From NCBI RefSeq assembly GCF_000427805.1, contig NZ_ATYS01000009.1, positions 1-64,000 on the forward strand: a stretch of 64,000 nucleotides of DNA, given 5' to 3'. How positions within the stretch are numbered: position 1 is the stretch's first letter; every line of letters starts with the position of its first letter. The position numbers were made by a program, and so were the translations under genes. Below the pieces are notes generated by a model. The model saw only the letters and a program-made list of their open reading frames with translations, did not search any database and was not told where the DNA came from. This DNA is from Budvicia aquatica DSM 5075 = ATCC 35567. Lineage in GTDB: Bacteria; Pseudomonadota; Gammaproteobacteria; Enterobacterales; Enterobacteriaceae. Positions 26,102-36,552 of the stretch are shown here, piece by piece.

Positions 26102-26578
26102 TTATTTAGCCATGACCGGAAAATAGATATCGGTGATTAACTCATCCGGCGGCGTATCCAGCGGATTGTTGATATAAATTTCAAACGATGGCTGAGCCGT
26201 TTTCTGGTAATCACTGGCCGGTAGCCATTGGTGATAAAACTGATGATAAACCGGCTCCAGGGCAGAATAGGGGCCGATATGTCGATAAAGAGCAAAGCAA
26301 CCGCCGGCAATCTCGATAGGTTTAACTATTTCAGACAGCTGCAGCTCTGACGGTGGCTGCTTTAACTGGACGCAGGCGTCTGAACGACAACTCTGCGGCG
26401 CGGTTTTTGTCGGGTCATCGTGGAATATAGCCATGCCACAAGTAACCTGAGTCGGAAGGTCTACCGCGACCACCCAGTCCCACAGTGCATTAAAGGCTTT
26501 ATCAATTTCCATATAGGGGCCGTTGTGACGGATACCATATACGGTCGTTGTGTCTCGCGTTTCAATGGTGATATTCAC
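26102..26578 (-). CDS. GyrI-like (SbmC-type) small-molecule-binding protein
   Basis: The 158-residue protein has the GyrI-like/effector-binding fold: an N-terminal strand (ITIETRDTTTVYGIRHNGPY) and a C-terminal half starting GGCFALYRHIGPYSALEPVYHQFYHQWLP and containing FEIYINNP. E. coli SbmC (GyrI), the best-known relative, inhibits DNA gyrase and protects against microcin B17; other members only bind small molecules. The start is GTG with GGAG 9 nt upstream. It is monocistronic and convergent with putP. Fold assignment is firm; a role on gyrase is not shown. Confidence 0.75.
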   Translation of the reverse strand: MNITIETRDTTTVYGIRHNGPYMEIDKAFNALWDWVVAVDLPTQVTCGMAIFHDDPTKTAPQSCRSDACVQLKQPPSELQLSEIVKPIEIAGGCFALYRHIGPYSALEPVYHQFYHQWLPASDYQKTAQPSFEIYINNPLDTPPDELITDIYFPVMAK

Positions 26579-26717
26579 GTTAAGTTCTCCATCGTTATAG
26601 GGTCGTCTGATTCGGGTAATATCGATCGGTTGAGCATGTCTCTATTATGTGACGCCACTCAATCATCATCCTGGCTTCCTTTGGGGTGACGAGAGTGATG
26701 GTTCGGTGATAACCAAG

Positions 26718-28886
26718 CTAAAATAGGTTATCTCGTGCTGACTGTACCGTTTTAAGTAACCTGTCCGTTTGAGGATCGCTAAATAGATCATCCAGACTGG
26801 CGGTTAATTTTCTGCGCCAGTTAGGGTACTGATCTGTAGTACCGGGTACGTTAACCGGCGTATCCATTGCTAGCCAGTCTTCGGGCTGTAGTCCAATCAG
26901 TAAACTGCCGCTTGAGGCAATAAACCGATGGATGGCGTTATTCAGTTCCGGGGTCATGGGTTGGTCGGCGCTGAATTCATCTGAGTGACGATTAACCGAG
27001 TTATCAATAAGGTTAGCTTGGCGCAGGTTATCTAATAGGGCCAGTTTACACCGTTCTCTGTCTGCTCTGAGATCGGCCAAAACCTGTTCATTCGGATATA
27101 GGCCCAGCGCTTGGCCTAAATCTAAATCACCCGACTGCCAGTAGCTGCGCAGGGTGGGTAAATCATGGGTGGTGATAGTCGCCATTGCCTGAGCCGGATA
27201 CTCTTCCGGCTGCTTAAATTGACCGCTGCCGTTCTGTTCAAAATAGAGCACTTTGTATGAAAACACACCGCTCTGTTTAAGCTTATTGACGATCTCGGGC
27301 GGAACGATTCCCAAATCCTCACCGATAACCATGCATTTATGGCGCTGGCTTTCTAACGCCAGAATAGCCAGTAAGTCATCTACCGGATAAGAGACATATC
27401 CCCCCCGGTCGGCAGTGTCCCCGTAAGGGATCCACCACAGGCGTAGTAGCGACATAACGTGATCGATACGCAGTGCGCCGCAGTAACGCATATTGGAACG
27501 TAATAAATCGATAAAGGGCTGATAGGCTCGCTGGACCATAATTTGCGGGTCCATTGGCGGTAATCCCCAGTTTTGCCCCAGCGGCCCCAGCGGGTCAGGC
27601 GGTGCGCCAATCGAGGCTTTAATTCGGTAAAGGGTTTTATCACACCAGGTATCTGAGCCGCCCTCAGTAACGCCGACCGCCAGATCGCGATAAATACCGA
27701 TCGACATTCCCTGGCGCTGGCTGAGGGTAAAGCATTCGGCTAGCTGAGCATGAGCCAGCCATTGTAGCCATGCATAGAATCGGACTTCGTCCTGATGCTC
27801 AGCGACAAATTGCCTGACGGCATCACTATTGCCATCTTGGTATTCCTTTGGCCACGCCGGCCAGCCCCACATATCAGGCTCTCGTCGGGCATAATAAGCA
27901 TGAAGTGCATCAAACTCGGCCTGTTTTTGTAAGGGAGCGCCATGATGATAGATAAAATAGTTAAATGCCTGAACGCGCTCATGCTGGTGGTTTAGGTGTT
28001 TAAAATGGGCATAAGCGAGGCGTAAACCGTCCAGCTTGAGGGCAATAACCTGCGGATAATCGACTAAATCTGTCTGCCTGACTTGTTGCCAGCGCTGCTG
28101 TACTTCAGCACTGTTCCACCAAACTTGCGCGCTTGCGCTGCGTTGGAATTCAGGGACGCCGGCGACATCGATATAGATGACGTTTAGCCAGTTACGGGAC
28201 GAAGGGCTGTAAGGGCTGGCACTGTCCGGATTTGCCGGATAGAGCGCATGTATTGGATTAAGCCCGACAAAGGCACCTCCTCGCCGCGCAACATGGTGCA
28301 GCATATGTTTCAGGTCGCTAAAGTCACCGATGCCCCAGTTGGTCGCTGAACGTAAGGTATATAGTTGAATACAGGTGCCCCAAAGCTTGGCTTGATTGCC
28401 TAGCTGGCGGGGAATAAAACCGCGTTTAGGGGCGATAATAATTCGGCATGACCAATTGGTATTATCGCTATGCGGATCGCTGACAATCAGCCGGTGGTAT
28501 CCCAACGGGAGTGATGATGGTAATACGATAGCAGAGCTATTTTTATCTTTAAGGCTGCCGGAATAACGGTTGGTATCGGTCGTTTCAACCAGAGCTAAAT
28601 CTTCCAGCTGTAAATGCCATTGATAGGCACCGGGTCGGGTCAGTGGTATTCGATATTCGCAATCAGTATAAAAAACGCTGACCGGTGGCAGCGGTGAGTT
28701 ATCTGATAATAGCCCTGAATTTGGCTCTGAGGCGCTCATGGCTGCAAACAGCCGCTCACGGGTATGCTGGGTAATACTTTCTCGTTGCCCTTTAGCATTG
28801 ATGTAGTCGGTGGCAATCCCGGCCAGCGTCATAGCATCTTTTGGTGAGGCGTTTGGTGGTGTTACCTGAGGAGGAAGCTTGTCCAT
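26718..28886 (-). CDS. malQ: MalQ, 4-alpha-glucanotransferase (amylomaltase)
   Basis: The 722-residue GH77 enzyme moves alpha-1,4-glucan chains between maltodextrins and releases glucose. Visible family motifs are ATNWGIGDFSDL, GLNPIHALYPANPDSASPYSPSSR, IGIYRDLAVGV, the nucleophile region LRIDHVMSLLRLWWIP and the acid/base region VIGEDLGIVPPEIV. The N-terminal ~140 residues form the extra domain typical of enterobacterial MalQ. It follows glgP by 66 bp on the same strand, so it probably extends the glg operon. In E. coli malQ instead pairs with malP. No strong Shine-Dalgarno sequence precedes the ATG. Confidence 0.95.
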   Translation of the reverse strand: MDKLPPQVTPPNASPKDAMTLAGIATDYINAKGQRESITQHTRERLFAAMSASEPNSGLLSDNSPLPPVSVFYTDCEYRIPLTRPGAYQWHLQLEDLALVETTDTNRYSGSLKDKNSSAIVLPSSLPLGYHRLIVSDPHSDNTNWSCRIIIAPKRGFIPRQLGNQAKLWGTCIQLYTLRSATNWGIGDFSDLKHMLHHVARRGGAFVGLNPIHALYPANPDSASPYSPSSRNWLNVIYIDVAGVPEFQRSASAQVWWNSAEVQQRWQQVRQTDLVDYPQVIALKLDGLRLAYAHFKHLNHQHERVQAFNYFIYHHGAPLQKQAEFDALHAYYARREPDMWGWPAWPKEYQDGNSDAVRQFVAEHQDEVRFYAWLQWLAHAQLAECFTLSQRQGMSIGIYRDLAVGVTEGGSDTWCDKTLYRIKASIGAPPDPLGPLGQNWGLPPMDPQIMVQRAYQPFIDLLRSNMRYCGALRIDHVMSLLRLWWIPYGDTADRGGYVSYPVDDLLAILALESQRHKCMVIGEDLGIVPPEIVNKLKQSGVFSYKVLYFEQNGSGQFKQPEEYPAQAMATITTHDLPTLRSYWQSGDLDLGQALGLYPNEQVLADLRADRERCKLALLDNLRQANLIDNSVNRHSDEFSADQPMTPELNNAIHRFIASSGSLLIGLQPEDWLAMDTPVNVPGTTDQYPNWRRKLTASLDDLFSDPQTDRLLKTVQSARDNLF

Positions 28887-28952
28887 GAATCAATTCATCA
28901 TTAATCCCCCGCGAAAAGCGGGGGATGGGGGCCAGATTGGCGGTTAGATAAA

Positions 28953-31400
28953 TTACAATTTAACCGGTTTAATATTCCAGATTTCGTCGGCGTATTCCTG
29001 AATGGTACGGTCTGAAGAGAAATACCCCATGTTGGCAATATTCAGCACGGTTTTACGTGCCCATTCATCGGGTTTGCGGTACAGCTTATCGACCTGATCC
29101 TGCATATTGACATAGGAACGGTAGTCAGCCAGTAACTGGTAGAAATCACCGAAGTTGACCAGCGAGTCAAATAATCCACTGTAGCGATGCGGCTCATCCG
29201 GGCTGAAGGTACCGGTAGCAATCTGGGTTAATACTTCATGAAGTTCTTTATCCTCTTCATAGTATTTACGCGGGTTGTAGCCGTTACGACGAATCTCTTC
29301 AACCTGTTCGGCGGTATTGCCGAAAATAAAGATATTATCGTCACCGACGTGCTGTTTGATTTCAATATTCGCGCCGTCAAGGGTGCCGATGGTCAAGGCG
29401 CCGTTTAGAGCAAACTTCATATTGCCGGTACCGGAAGCTTCGGTTCCTGCTAATGAAATTTGTTCTGACAGGTCGGTAGCCGGAATAATCATCTGGGCCA
29501 GGCTGACGCTGTAGTTAGGCACAAAAACAACCTTGAGCTTATTTTTAATCCGCTCATCGTTATTGACGACTTTCGCGACGTCGTTAATCAAGCGGATAAT
29601 CAGCTTCGCGTTGACATAGGATGATGCTGCTTTACCGGCAAAAATAACCACTCTCGGCACCCACTCGTCATCAGGGGATTTCAGAATCCGGTTATAACGG
29701 TTAATCACCTGCAGCAGATTGAGCAACTGGCGCTTATATTCGTGAATCCGTTTTATCTGCACGTCAAACAGGGCGTGAGGATTAACAATCACGTTCAGGT
29801 TTTCAGCAATATACTCCGCCAGCCTGCTCTTGTTCTGCAGTTTGACCTGTTTGATCTTGTCAATAAAGCCCGGGAAGTCAGCCTGTTGGTTTAAATATGA
29901 CAGCTTACTTAAATCTGTACGCCAGGTCTTATCGATCACATCGTCCAACAGTGAGGAAAGCGGTTTATTGGCCAAGCCTAACCAGCGGCGAGGGGTGACA
30001 CCGTTGGTTTTATTACAGAAACGGCCGGGGAAAATCATAGCAAAGTCAGCAAACAGTGACTGAACCATCAGCTCTGAGTGCAGGGCTGATACGCCATTCA
30101 CTTTATGGCTGGCAATAACTGCAAGCCACGCCATGCGAACCTGACGCCCGTTGTTTTCATCAATGATAGAAACCCGGCTAGGTAAGCTGCTATCGTCAGG
30201 ATAATGGCTTTTAACCACATCCAGGAACTGATCGTTAATTTCAAAAATAATCTGTAGGTGGCGCGGCAAGTTTTTACCCAGCATCTCCACCGGCCACGTT
30301 TCCAGCGCTTCACTCATTAGCGTATGGTTGGTGTAAGAGAACACCTGACAGGTGATATACCATGCATCTTCCCAACTGTAATTATGGATATCAATCAGCA
30401 GGCGCATCAGCTCAGGAATGGCCAGTACCGGGTGAGTATCATTCAGATGGATAGCAATCTTGCTGGCCAGGTTTTCATAGGTTTCATAAGCCGTCCAGTG
30501 ACCGCTCAGAATATCCTGTAAGGTTGCTGACACTAAGAAGTATTCCTGACGTAAACGCAGTTCACGCCCGGAGTAGGTTGAATCATTCGGATAGAGCACC
30601 CGAGATACGTTCTCCGAGTGGTTTTTATCCTCTACCGCCGCAAAATAATCCCCCTGATTAAATTTACCGAGGTTAATTTCGTTACTGGCTCGGGCTGACC
30701 ACAGCCGTAGGGTATTGGTGGCATCGGTATCATAACCGGGAATGATCTGGTCATAGGCGCAGGCCAGGATTTCTTCGGTTTCCAACCAATGGCTGACATT
30801 TCCTTCAATCTGAATACGCCCGCCAAAAAACACTTTGTGGCGAACGTTATGCCGCGGGAATTCCCAGGCATTACCGTATTCCAGCCAGTTATCCGGAGAT
30901 TCAGCCTGCTGTCCGTTAACAATGTTTTGTTTGAACATGCCATATTCGTAGCGGATACCATAGCCGCGGGCAGGTAAGCCCAGGGTTGCCAGCGAATCGA
31001 GGAAGCAGGCGGCTAAGCGACCGAGGCCGCCGTTGCCGAGGCCCGGCTCATCTTCTTCGCTGATCAGCTGTTCAAGGCTAAATCCCATTCCGTCCAGCGC
31101 TTCAGCCAGATCGTCATAAATACCAATATTGAGCAGGGCGTTAGATAGCGTTCTGCCCATTAAAAATTCCATCGACAGGTAATAAACCCGACGGCCCGAT
31201 TGGGAAAAGTGTGCCCGGGTAGAACGCAGCCAGCGTTCCACCATCATGTCCCGTGCGACAAAAGAGATGGCATTTAACCAGTCGTGTTCGGTGGCTAAGG
31301 CCGGTTCTTTACCAATGGTAAACTTTAGCTTTTCTTGAATTGACGTCTTAAGGTGTTCAACTCGTTCAGCCGGTGATTCAAAATTAAATTGTGAAGCCAT
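28953..31400 (-). CDS. glgP: GlgP, glycogen/maltodextrin phosphorylase
   Basis: An 815-residue GT35 phosphorylase that releases glucose-1-phosphate from the ends of glycogen, using pyridoxal phosphate. The N-terminal region has [19 protein letters not shown] and [20 protein letters not shown]. The C-terminal region has the PLP-lysine motif [27 protein letters not shown]. Length and sequence match E. coli GlgP. It lies between glgA and malQ. The 191-bp leader after glgA contains two hairpins, so its expression could be set separately from glgA. The Shine-Dalgarno sequence is weak. Confidence 0.96.
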   Translation of the reverse strand: MASQFNFESPAERVEHLKTSIQEKLKFTIGKEPALATEHDWLNAISFVARDMMVERWLRSTRAHFSQSGRRVYYLSMEFLMGRTLSNALLNIGIYDDLAEALDGMGFSLEQLISEEDEPGLGNGGLGRLAACFLDSLATLGLPARGYGIRYEYGMFKQNIVNGQQAESPDNWLEYGNAWEFPRHNVRHKVFFGGRIQIEGNVSHWLETEEILACAYDQIIPGYDTDATNTLRLWSARASNEINLGKFNQGDYFAAVEDKNHSENVSRVLYPNDSTYSGRELRLRQEYFLVSATLQDILSGHWTAYETYENLASKIAIHLNDTHPVLAIPELMRLLIDIHNYSWEDAWYITCQVFSYTNHTLMSEALETWPVEMLGKNLPRHLQIIFEINDQFLDVVKSHYPDDSSLPSRVSIIDENNGRQVRMAWLAVIASHKVNGVSALHSELMVQSLFADFAMIFPGRFCNKTNGVTPRRWLGLANKPLSSLLDDVIDKTWRTDLSKLSYLNQQADFPGFIDKIKQVKLQNKSRLAEYIAENLNVIVNPHALFDVQIKRIHEYKRQLLNLLQVINRYNRILKSPDDEWVPRVVIFAGKAASSYVNAKLIIRLINDVAKVVNNDERIKNKLKVVFVPNYSVSLAQMIIPATDLSEQISLAGTEASGTGNMKFALNGALTIGTLDGANIEIKQHVGDDNIFIFGNTAEQVEEIRRNGYNPRKYYEEDKELHEVLTQIATGTFSPDEPHRYSGLFDSLVNFGDFYQLLADYRSYVNMQDQVDKLYRKPDEWARKTVLNIANMGYFSSDRTIQEYADEIWNIKPVKL

Positions 31401-31461
31401 ATCGTTAATTCATCTCTGGTTTGTGTCGGCATTATGGGCAAATCCGTTTGTTATCAGCGGC

Positions 31462-31513
31462 CCCGTGAATAAACGTATTGTCACGGGTCGTTCAGTTACC
31501 GGCTTGGTGCCGG
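31462..31513 (-). other. Two hairpins in the glgA-glgP spacer
   Basis: CCCGTGA-12nt-TCACGGG (31462-31487) and CCGGC-TTGGT-GCCGG (31499-31513) stand in tandem in the 191-bp gap upstream of glgP. They could protect or process the operon mRNA. Confidence 0.4.
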
Positions 31514-31591
31514 ATGCTTCGCCGTGACATTAAATCGAAATTGCTATTAACCTTGATTATCGCTTAAAAACTCAACAATACCACTGAGGAC

Positions 31592-33025
31592 TTACCTCAG
31601 CTGTTGATACATTTGTAAATATTTTTGTGCGGCAATGTCCCAGCTAAAGTCCATTGACATCGCCTGACGCTGAACTCGCTTCCACTTGACCGGCTCTGCC
31701 CACAGTGCAAACACCCGGCGCATAGCATCGATTAGTTCACTGACCTGACAGTCACGGAAGACAAATCCGGTCGCGGTTTTATCGGCCAGATTCTCCAGAG
31801 AACAATCTATCACCGTATCGGCTAATCCCCCGGTAAGCCTGACCAACGGCAAAGTACCGTATTTCAGACCGTAGAGCTGGGTTAGCCCGCAGGGTTCAAA
31901 TCGGCTCGGAACCAGTATGACATCAGCGGCTCCGATAATTTGGTGGGCCAGATTTTCGTCATAGCCGATTTTGACGGCGATTTGCTTAGGGTGTTTCTTT
32001 GCCATGGCAAGATAGGCATCTTGTAAGTCAGCATCGCCGCTGCCGAGCAACACTAGCTGGCAGCCTTCGTTTAATAATGTCGGCAGAGCGTCAAGCAGTA
32101 AATCTAAGCCTTTCTGGTTGCTCAGGCGACTGACCACGCAAAATAACGGCACTTTTGGCGTAACAGAGAGTCCCATCACTGACTGCAAATGGGCCTTGTT
32201 TTCTACTTTGCCGGCCATTTTTTTATCGTTGTAGTTTTGCGGGAGTAAGGTATCTTTTTGCGGGCTCCAGATGTTGTAATCAACGCCGTTGAGAATACCG
32301 GCCAGCTTTCCCTGCTCTCGGCGCTGACGCAGCAAGTTTTCCATACCAAAACCAAATTCAGCCTGGGTAATCTCTTGAGCATAGGTCGGGCTGACCGCAG
32401 TAATCTTATCGGCGTAATAAAGGCCGGCTTTTAGATAAGAAATCTGTCCGTAAAACTCTAACCCTTCAGGCTGCATAAAGTGGCGAGGAAGCTGGAGCTC
32501 ATCAATATGGCTAGCCGAAAACAATCCCTGATAAGCCAGGTTGTGGACGGTAAATACAAAGCGGGCCGGGTAATCTTTGGCCGCCAGATAGGCACCGGCT
32601 AATCCGGCATGCCAGTCGTGGCCGTGAACCACATCAGCCTGCCAGTAAAAATCAATGCCACAGGCCAGCTCACAGGCTATCCAACCCAGCAGGCCAAAGC
32701 GTTTATAGTTATCGGCATAGTCATGCTGTGAATTATCGTGATACGGGCTGCCCGGGCGATCGTAGAGGTGCGGGGCATCGATCAGATAAACGCCGACGTT
32801 ATTATAAGTGCCGTAGCGTAGCGTTACGCGGCCGGCAAAAGTATCGACTTCAGTGACGATAGACGTTTGCGGTATCCCTTCCATTAAAGCCGGAAAGGCG
32901 GGTAACAATAGTCGAACATCTGCGCCTGCGGCGATCTGGGCGCCGGGAAGGGCGCCGATAACATCCGCTAACCCTCCGGTTTTCAGCAGCGGAAATAATT
33001 CAGAACATGCGTGTAGAACTCGCAT
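31592..33025 (-). CDS. glgA: GlgA, ADP-glucose glycogen synthase
   Basis: The 477-residue GT5 enzyme adds glucose from ADP-glucose to the growing alpha-1,4 chain. The N-terminal [13 protein letters not shown] carries the ADP-glucose-binding lysine. [23 protein letters not shown] and the C-terminal [19 protein letters not shown] with the catalytic Glu are also present. Length equals E. coli GlgA (477). AGGAGAT lies just before the ATG. It follows glgC by 161 bp; that gap contains a long hairpin. Confidence 0.97.
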   Translation of the reverse strand: MRVLHACSELFPLLKTGGLADVIGALPGAQIAAGADVRLLLPAFPALMEGIPQTSIVTEVDTFAGRVTLRYGTYNNVGVYLIDAPHLYDRPGSPYHDNSQHDYADNYKRFGLLGWIACELACGIDFYWQADVVHGHDWHAGLAGAYLAAKDYPARFVFTVHNLAYQGLFSASHIDELQLPRHFMQPEGLEFYGQISYLKAGLYYADKITAVSPTYAQEITQAEFGFGMENLLRQRREQGKLAGILNGVDYNIWSPQKDTLLPQNYNDKKMAGKVENKAHLQSVMGLSVTPKVPLFCVVSRLSNQKGLDLLLDALPTLLNEGCQLVLLGSGDADLQDAYLAMAKKHPKQIAVKIGYDENLAHQIIGAADVILVPSRFEPCGLTQLYGLKYGTLPLVRLTGGLADTVIDCSLENLADKTATGFVFRDCQVSELIDAMRRVFALWAEPVKWKRVQRQAMSMDFSWDIAAQKYLQMYQQLR

Positions 33026-33140
33026 ATCATCTCCTGATGTGATTTATTTGGAGTGCTATTTCTTAATAATTTCCAAATAACATTGAATGTCTAATCAATT
33101 AAAAATGCCTGATAGTAAAACATGGCGATATCGAACAAAC

Positions 33141-33173
33141 CGGAGGCAGTCATCGAATCGAAAGCTGCCTCCG
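33141..33173 (-). other. Hairpin in glgC-glgA spacer
   Basis: CGGAGGCAG and CTGCCTCCG form a perfect 9-bp stem 14 bp after the glgC stop codon. No T tract follows on the transcribed strand, so read-through into glgA is expected, with possible attenuation or 3'-end protection of glgBXC. Confidence 0.5.
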
Positions 33174-33186
33174 CGGTTATGAACGA

Positions 33187-34464
33187 TTAAAGCTTATCGA
33201 GCATTTCTCGGGTCACCAGCACAATACCGCTGGCAGAGCGGTAGAACCTGCGTTCATCCTCTTCGGCGTTTTCCCCGATAACTAAACCTTCCGGTAAATG
33301 ACAGGCACGGTCAATAACACAGCGGCGTAAGCGGCAAGAGCGCCCGATATAGACGTCCGGCAGCAGCACCGTTGAATCCAGCGTACAGAATGAGTTAATC
33401 CTGACCCGCGGGAACAGCACAGAGTTAAGTACCACTGAGCCTGAAATAATGCAGCCGGCACCAATCAGAGAGTTCATGGTCATTCCGTGGCTACCGGAGC
33501 GGTCTTGTACAAACTTAGCCGGAGGCAGCGGTTCCATATAGGTCCGGATAGGCCAGTTCTTGTTGTACATGTCCAATTCAGGCGTCACCGAAGCTAAATC
33601 GAGGTTGGCACTCCAGTAGGCATCTAAGGTACCGACATCACGCCAATAAGGGGCAGCATTGATATCTGATGTCACGCAAGACAGGCTGAACGGATGAGCC
33701 CACGCAACGCCCTCAGATACGGCCTTCGGAATTAAATCCTTACCGAAGTCATGGCTGGTCTCCATGTTGATGCTGTCTTCTTGCAGTAACTTATACAGGT
33801 ATTGGGTATTAAAAACGTAGATTCCCATACTGGCTAAAGACATATCCGGATCGTCGGGCATCGCCGGCGGATTTTCCGGTTTCTCTAAGAAGTTTAAGAT
33901 CCGGTGGTCGTCAGAAATATCCATTACGCCAAATTCTGACGCCTCTGACCGAGGTACGGCAATACAGGCAACGGTACACTGGCTGCCTTTCTCCACATGG
34001 TCGAGCAACATGCGAGAATAATCCATCTTATAGATATGATCGCCGGCCAGAATAACGATGTACTCCGCGTTATAGCGACGAATAATATCCAAATTCTGGT
34101 AAATCGCATCGGCAGTACCCCGGTACCATTCGCCGACATCTTCACGCTGCTGGGCCGGTAATAAATCGACAAATTCATTCATCTCTTCATTGAGAAATGA
34201 CCAGCCGCGCTGAATGTGCTGCACCAACGAGTGAGAGTGGTATTGGGTTAATACACCAATGCGGCGAATGCCTGAATTCATGCAGTTTGATAATGCAAAA
34301 TCAATGATGCGAAATTTCCCACCAAAATGGACTGCCGGCTTAGCACGTTTTGAGGTTAAACCTTTAAGGCGGGACCCACGTCCTCCCGCCAAAATTAATG
34401 CGACGGACTGCTTAGGTAATTGCCTTGCTAACATCAATTGATGACTTGTATCAGATTTAACCAT
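33187..34464 (-). CDS. glgC: GlgC, glucose-1-phosphate adenylyltransferase
   Basis: The 425-residue enzyme makes ADP-glucose from ATP and glucose-1-phosphate, the committed and allosterically controlled step. It has the nucleotide loop [34 protein letters not shown], with the Lys of [11 protein letters not shown] that binds the fructose-1,6-bisphosphate activator in E. coli. Next come GDHIYKMDY, then a left-handed beta-helix C terminus with [18 protein letters not shown]. The start MVKSD is used because AGGAGG lies 5 nt upstream; the frame's earlier ATG overlaps that ribosome binding site. It is third in the glg operon. Confidence 0.97.
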   Translation of the reverse strand: MVKSDTSHQLMLARQLPKQSVALILAGGRGSRLKGLTSKRAKPAVHFGGKFRIIDFALSNCMNSGIRRIGVLTQYHSHSLVQHIQRGWSFLNEEMNEFVDLLPAQQREDVGEWYRGTADAIYQNLDIIRRYNAEYIVILAGDHIYKMDYSRMLLDHVEKGSQCTVACIAVPRSEASEFGVMDISDDHRILNFLEKPENPPAMPDDPDMSLASMGIYVFNTQYLYKLLQEDSINMETSHDFGKDLIPKAVSEGVAWAHPFSLSCVTSDINAAPYWRDVGTLDAYWSANLDLASVTPELDMYNKNWPIRTYMEPLPPAKFVQDRSGSHGMTMNSLIGAGCIISGSVVLNSVLFPRVRINSFCTLDSTVLLPDVYIGRSCRLRRCVIDRACHLPEGLVIGENAEEDERRFYRSASGIVLVTREMLDKL

Positions 34465-34544
34465 GTTTCCTCCTGACATCTTTAAAATCCTATGCGTAAA
34501 ATTATATCGGGTGCTCTAAAGCGGCATTACTTTGTAGCCCGTGG

Positions 34545-36551
34545 TCATTTTTGTTGTAATACACAAATTGTTCGCGGCATCACCTGATAATCGGTAGTGC
34601 CGACCTGTACTTCACGCAGGCTAAACGGCTGTGAGGTTAGCCAACTTCCCGCTGGTAAAATCAACGTTTGCTTGCAGTTGCTCGTATTAATGGCTATCAG
34701 CCAACTGCCCGACAGTAAAATCTGCAGGACTTGCTGTTCACCCTGTTCCCATTGCTGCGGTGACAACCTTTGGCCTTGAGCATTCAGCCAATCCACATCA
34801 CGATCTCCCTTTTCTGATGCGACCTCGCCCGTCCACCAGTCACAGGTGGTTAATGCGGGGATTTTTTGACGCAAATTTATCAGGCCGCGGGTAAAGTTCA
34901 TTAACTCATCATCGGCCTGAATCCAGTTCAGCCACGTCAGGGGGGAGTCCTGACAATAGGCGTTGTTATTTCCCTGCTGGCTATGACCAGATTCATCACC
35001 GGCAAGCAGCATTGGGGTTCCCTGCGACAGTAGCAGGGTGGTGAGCAGCGCGCGTTGGCTGGCTGCCCGCCGATCTAACGTTTGGTCGTCTGCTTCAAGG
35101 CCTTCCGTTCCGTGGTTGTTGCTGTAGTTCTGTGAGTTACCGTCGCGGTTATCTTCACCATTGGCCTGATTATGTTTGTGATTAAAGCTGACTAAATCAT
35201 TCAGGGTGAATCCGTCATGGGAGGTTATTTTGTTGACTGAGGCCCAAGGCTGGCGGCCATGACGGTTAAAAATATCGCTGGAGGCAGCATAGCGTCTGGC
35301 AAATTGGCCAAGGGGCACGGAGCCCTGTAGCCAAAAACGGCGGATATCATCACGGAAACGATCGTTCCATTCGGCAAACGGAGAGCTGAATTGGCCTAAC
35401 TGGTAACCATCGGGGCCGATATCCCAAGGTTCTGCAATCAGCTTTAGCCGTGAAATAATCGGATCCTGCAACATGGCGCTGATTAACGGCGATGACGATG
35501 AGAACTCAGGCGTGCGGCCAAGCACGCTGCCAAGGTCAAAACGGAAACCGTCGATATGGCACTCAATGGCCCAGAATCGCAGGCAGTCCATGACCCATTT
35601 TACCGTGGCCGGCTGTGTCAGCTGCAGGGTGTTACCACAGCCGCTCCAGTTGTGATAATTGCCTTGGTCATCAAGCCAGTAATAGCTGGCGTTATCAGCA
35701 CCGCGCAGTGATAGCGTCGGGCCTTCGAGATCGAGTTCGGCACTGTGGTTAAATACCAGGTCTAAAATCACTTCAATACCGGCGGTATGCAGAGTTCTAA
35801 CCATATCTCTGAACTCAGACAGCGGGGTTGAATTTGGCTGTCCGGACCAGTAATCCGGTTCAATGGCAAACGGGGCCAGAACGTTATAGCCCCAGTAATT
35901 GGTTAATCCGGCCTGTTGCAAACGGGGTTCGTCGGCATGCAGCTGAACCGGGAGGAGTTCCAGCGCAGTAATCCCTAAATTTTTCAGGTAATTAATCATC
36001 GCCGGATGCGCTACAGCGGCATAGCTTCCACGCAGAATGGCGGGAATAGCCGGATGAGTTTTGGTTAACCCTTTAACATGGGCTTCATAAATGACCGACT
36101 GCGACCACGGCGTACGCGGGCACCTATCCTGCTGCCAGTCATAGGGTTCATGGGTTACGATACTTTTTGGCGACACAGGGGCGCTGTCTGCCGCATCGGG
36201 CTGAGAACCGGCATCGACTAGCAGAGGGCTGTCGGGGACTTTTGCGTCCAGCGCACGACAGTAAGGGTCGATCAACAGTTTTTGCGGGTTAAATCGTAGG
36301 CCATTTTGCGGATCCCAAGGGCCATAAACTCGATAGCCATAGCGAACGCCCGGTTTATAACCGGCGAGATAACCATGCCATACGTCACCGGTTCGGCCGG
36401 GTAATGCCAATCGCTGTTCCTGTCCATGCTCATCAAACAGGCACAGTTCAACCTTTTCAGCATGGGCTGAAAATAAGCTGAAGTTAATGCCGCTGCCGTC
36501 AAAATGGCTGCCGACCGGGTAATCACTCCCCCTGAGTAGCGTTGCCGTCAT
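34545..36551 (-). CDS. glgX: GlgX, glycogen debranching enzyme
   Basis: The 668-residue GH13 enzyme with an N-terminal CBM48 domain hydrolyses alpha-1,6 branches left after phosphorylase action. Visible motifs: LVFNHSAEL, the nucleophile region [12 protein letters not shown], the acid/base [18 protein letters not shown] and the transition-state Asp region [14 protein letters not shown]. Its ATG lies 1 bp beyond the glgB stop codon, so translation is coupled. The product provides short maltodextrins that MalQ, encoded at the operon end, can rework. Confidence 0.96.
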   Translation of the reverse strand: MTATLLRGSDYPVGSHFDGSGINFSLFSAHAEKVELCLFDEHGQEQRLALPGRTGDVWHGYLAGYKPGVRYGYRVYGPWDPQNGLRFNPQKLLIDPYCRALDAKVPDSPLLVDAGSQPDAADSAPVSPKSIVTHEPYDWQQDRCPRTPWSQSVIYEAHVKGLTKTHPAIPAILRGSYAAVAHPAMINYLKNLGITALELLPVQLHADEPRLQQAGLTNYWGYNVLAPFAIEPDYWSGQPNSTPLSEFRDMVRTLHTAGIEVILDLVFNHSAELDLEGPTLSLRGADNASYYWLDDQGNYHNWSGCGNTLQLTQPATVKWVMDCLRFWAIECHIDGFRFDLGSVLGRTPEFSSSSPLISAMLQDPIISRLKLIAEPWDIGPDGYQLGQFSSPFAEWNDRFRDDIRRFWLQGSVPLGQFARRYAASSDIFNRHGRQPWASVNKITSHDGFTLNDLVSFNHKHNQANGEDNRDGNSQNYSNNHGTEGLEADDQTLDRRAASQRALLTTLLLSQGTPMLLAGDESGHSQQGNNNAYCQDSPLTWLNWIQADDELMNFTRGLINLRQKIPALTTCDWWTGEVASEKGDRDVDWLNAQGQRLSPQQWEQGEQQVLQILLSGSWLIAINTSNCKQTLILPAGSWLTSQPFSLREVQVGTTDYQVMPRTICVLQQK

Positions 36552-36552
36552 A